The position numbers were made by a program, and so were the translations under genes. From NCBI GenBank assembly GCA_021819435.1, contig JAKARB010000009.1:156963-220962 (forward strand): 64,000 nucleotides of DNA. The letters are read 5' to 3'. Position 1 is the stretch's first letter. Every line of letters starts with the position of its first letter. The notes under the pieces were generated by a model that was given only the letters and a program-made list of their open reading frames with translations, did no database searches and was not told where the DNA came from. This DNA comes from Pseudomonadota bacterium (GTDB taxonomy: Bacteria; Pseudomonadota; Gammaproteobacteria; Burkholderiales; Burkholderiaceae_C). Below are positions 63,874 to 64,000 of the stretch, in pieces.

Positions 63874-63900
63874 CAAAGCCCCTGCTAAGCAGGGGCTTTG
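63874..63900 (-). terminator. rRNA operon terminator
   Basis: Perfect 12-bp inverted repeat (caaagcccctgc / gcaggggctttg) with a 3-base loop, followed on the minus strand by TCATTT. It lies 12 bases beyond the 3' end of the 5S rRNA gene. Confidence 0.85.
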
Positions 63901-63912
63901 ATGGGGATAAGT

Positions 63913-64000
63913 AGCCTGACGATGTCCTACTTTCACACGGGAATCCGCACTATCATCGGCGCTGAGTCGTTTCACTGTCCTGTTCGGGATGGGAAGGAGT
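63913..64000 (-). rRNA. rrf: 5S ribosomal RNA (3' part, runs off the window)
   Basis: The minus strand carries the typical 5S 3' portion: CCCATCCCGAACAGGACAGT, then GATGATAGTGCGG, GTGTGAAAGTAGG and the end GTCAGGCT. About 88 bases are present, and the 5' end lies beyond the right edge. A 23S and 16S gene should follow further right. Confidence 0.93.

Overview
The window is GC-rich, densely coded DNA of a betaproteobacterium. Gene content and local gene order point to the order Burkholderiales, probably the Leptothrix/Rubrivivax/Ideonella/Aquabacterium assemblage. That placement is an inference from protein families (MSHA-type pilus, HemJ, cytochrome c4 with ResB/CcsB, purEK with a Sua5-type TsaC, Smg beside an rRNA operon); no sequence comparison was run. 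I see no insertion sequence, integrase, phage gene, tRNA or CRISPR array, and no gene-free stretch longer than about 300 bases.

Layout. (1) 0.1-12.0 kb, minus strand: an MSHA-type type IV pilus locus read mshI-J-K-L-E-G, two tandem major-pilin genes, then the large surface protein mshQ. The locus may continue past the left edge. (2) 12.2-22.4 kb, minus strand: a DUF1631 protein, the Sec accessory genes yajC-secD-secF, a YbeD-family protein, a DacC-type carboxypeptidase, an alpha/beta hydrolase, a thioredoxin-like [2Fe-2S] protein, a VanZ-like membrane protein and hemJ. (3) 22.4-25.1 kb: a structured intergenic region that appears to encode a minus-strand small RNA and a plus-strand terminator, then hemB and a CorA-family transporter. 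(4) 25.1-33.9 kb: a family 4 uracil-DNA glycosylase with a 9-bp repeat, rimI, tsaB, dacB (PBP4), a SemiSWEET, an SGNH-like lipoprotein lacking expected catalytic residues, tsaC, purK and purE.

(5) 34.0-45.0 kb, plus strand: ybbN, a mercaptopyruvate sulfurtransferase, the type IV pilus minor-pilin operon pilE-fimT-pilV-pilW-pilX-pilY1 ending in a TonB-like gene, and a nitrilase-family amidase. (6) 45.0-51.0 kb: cytochrome c maturation genes ccsB and resB, cytochrome c4, and engB. (7) 51.0-55.8 kb, minus strand: purC, a secreted lipase, fba and pyk. (8) 56.1-60.1 kb, plus strand: an alpha/beta hydrolase, an AraC-type regulator and a tandem pair of PF10118 predicted metal-dependent hydrolases. 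(9) 60.2-64.0 kb, minus strand: pgk, azlC-azlD, a small lipoprotein, smg and the 3' part of a 5S rRNA gene running off the right edge.

How the genes work together. Two separate type IV pilus systems are represented: an MSHA-like machine with its own secretin and ATPase, and the minor-pilin/PilY1 tip set of a conventional twitching-type pilus whose core machinery is not in the window. HemB and HemJ (haem synthesis), CcsB/ResB (haem ligation) and cytochrome c4 form a haem and cytochrome theme. fba, pyk and pgk are lower-glycolysis genes, and purC, purE and purK are purine genes. purC and purEK, often contiguous in relatives, are here separated by about 17 kb of pilus and cytochrome genes. The most distinctive observations are the small RNA candidate upstream of hemB, the TonB-like gene translationally coupled to pilY1, the apparent SGNH pseudoenzyme, and the regulator plus duplicated PF10118 pair with a candidate operator between them.
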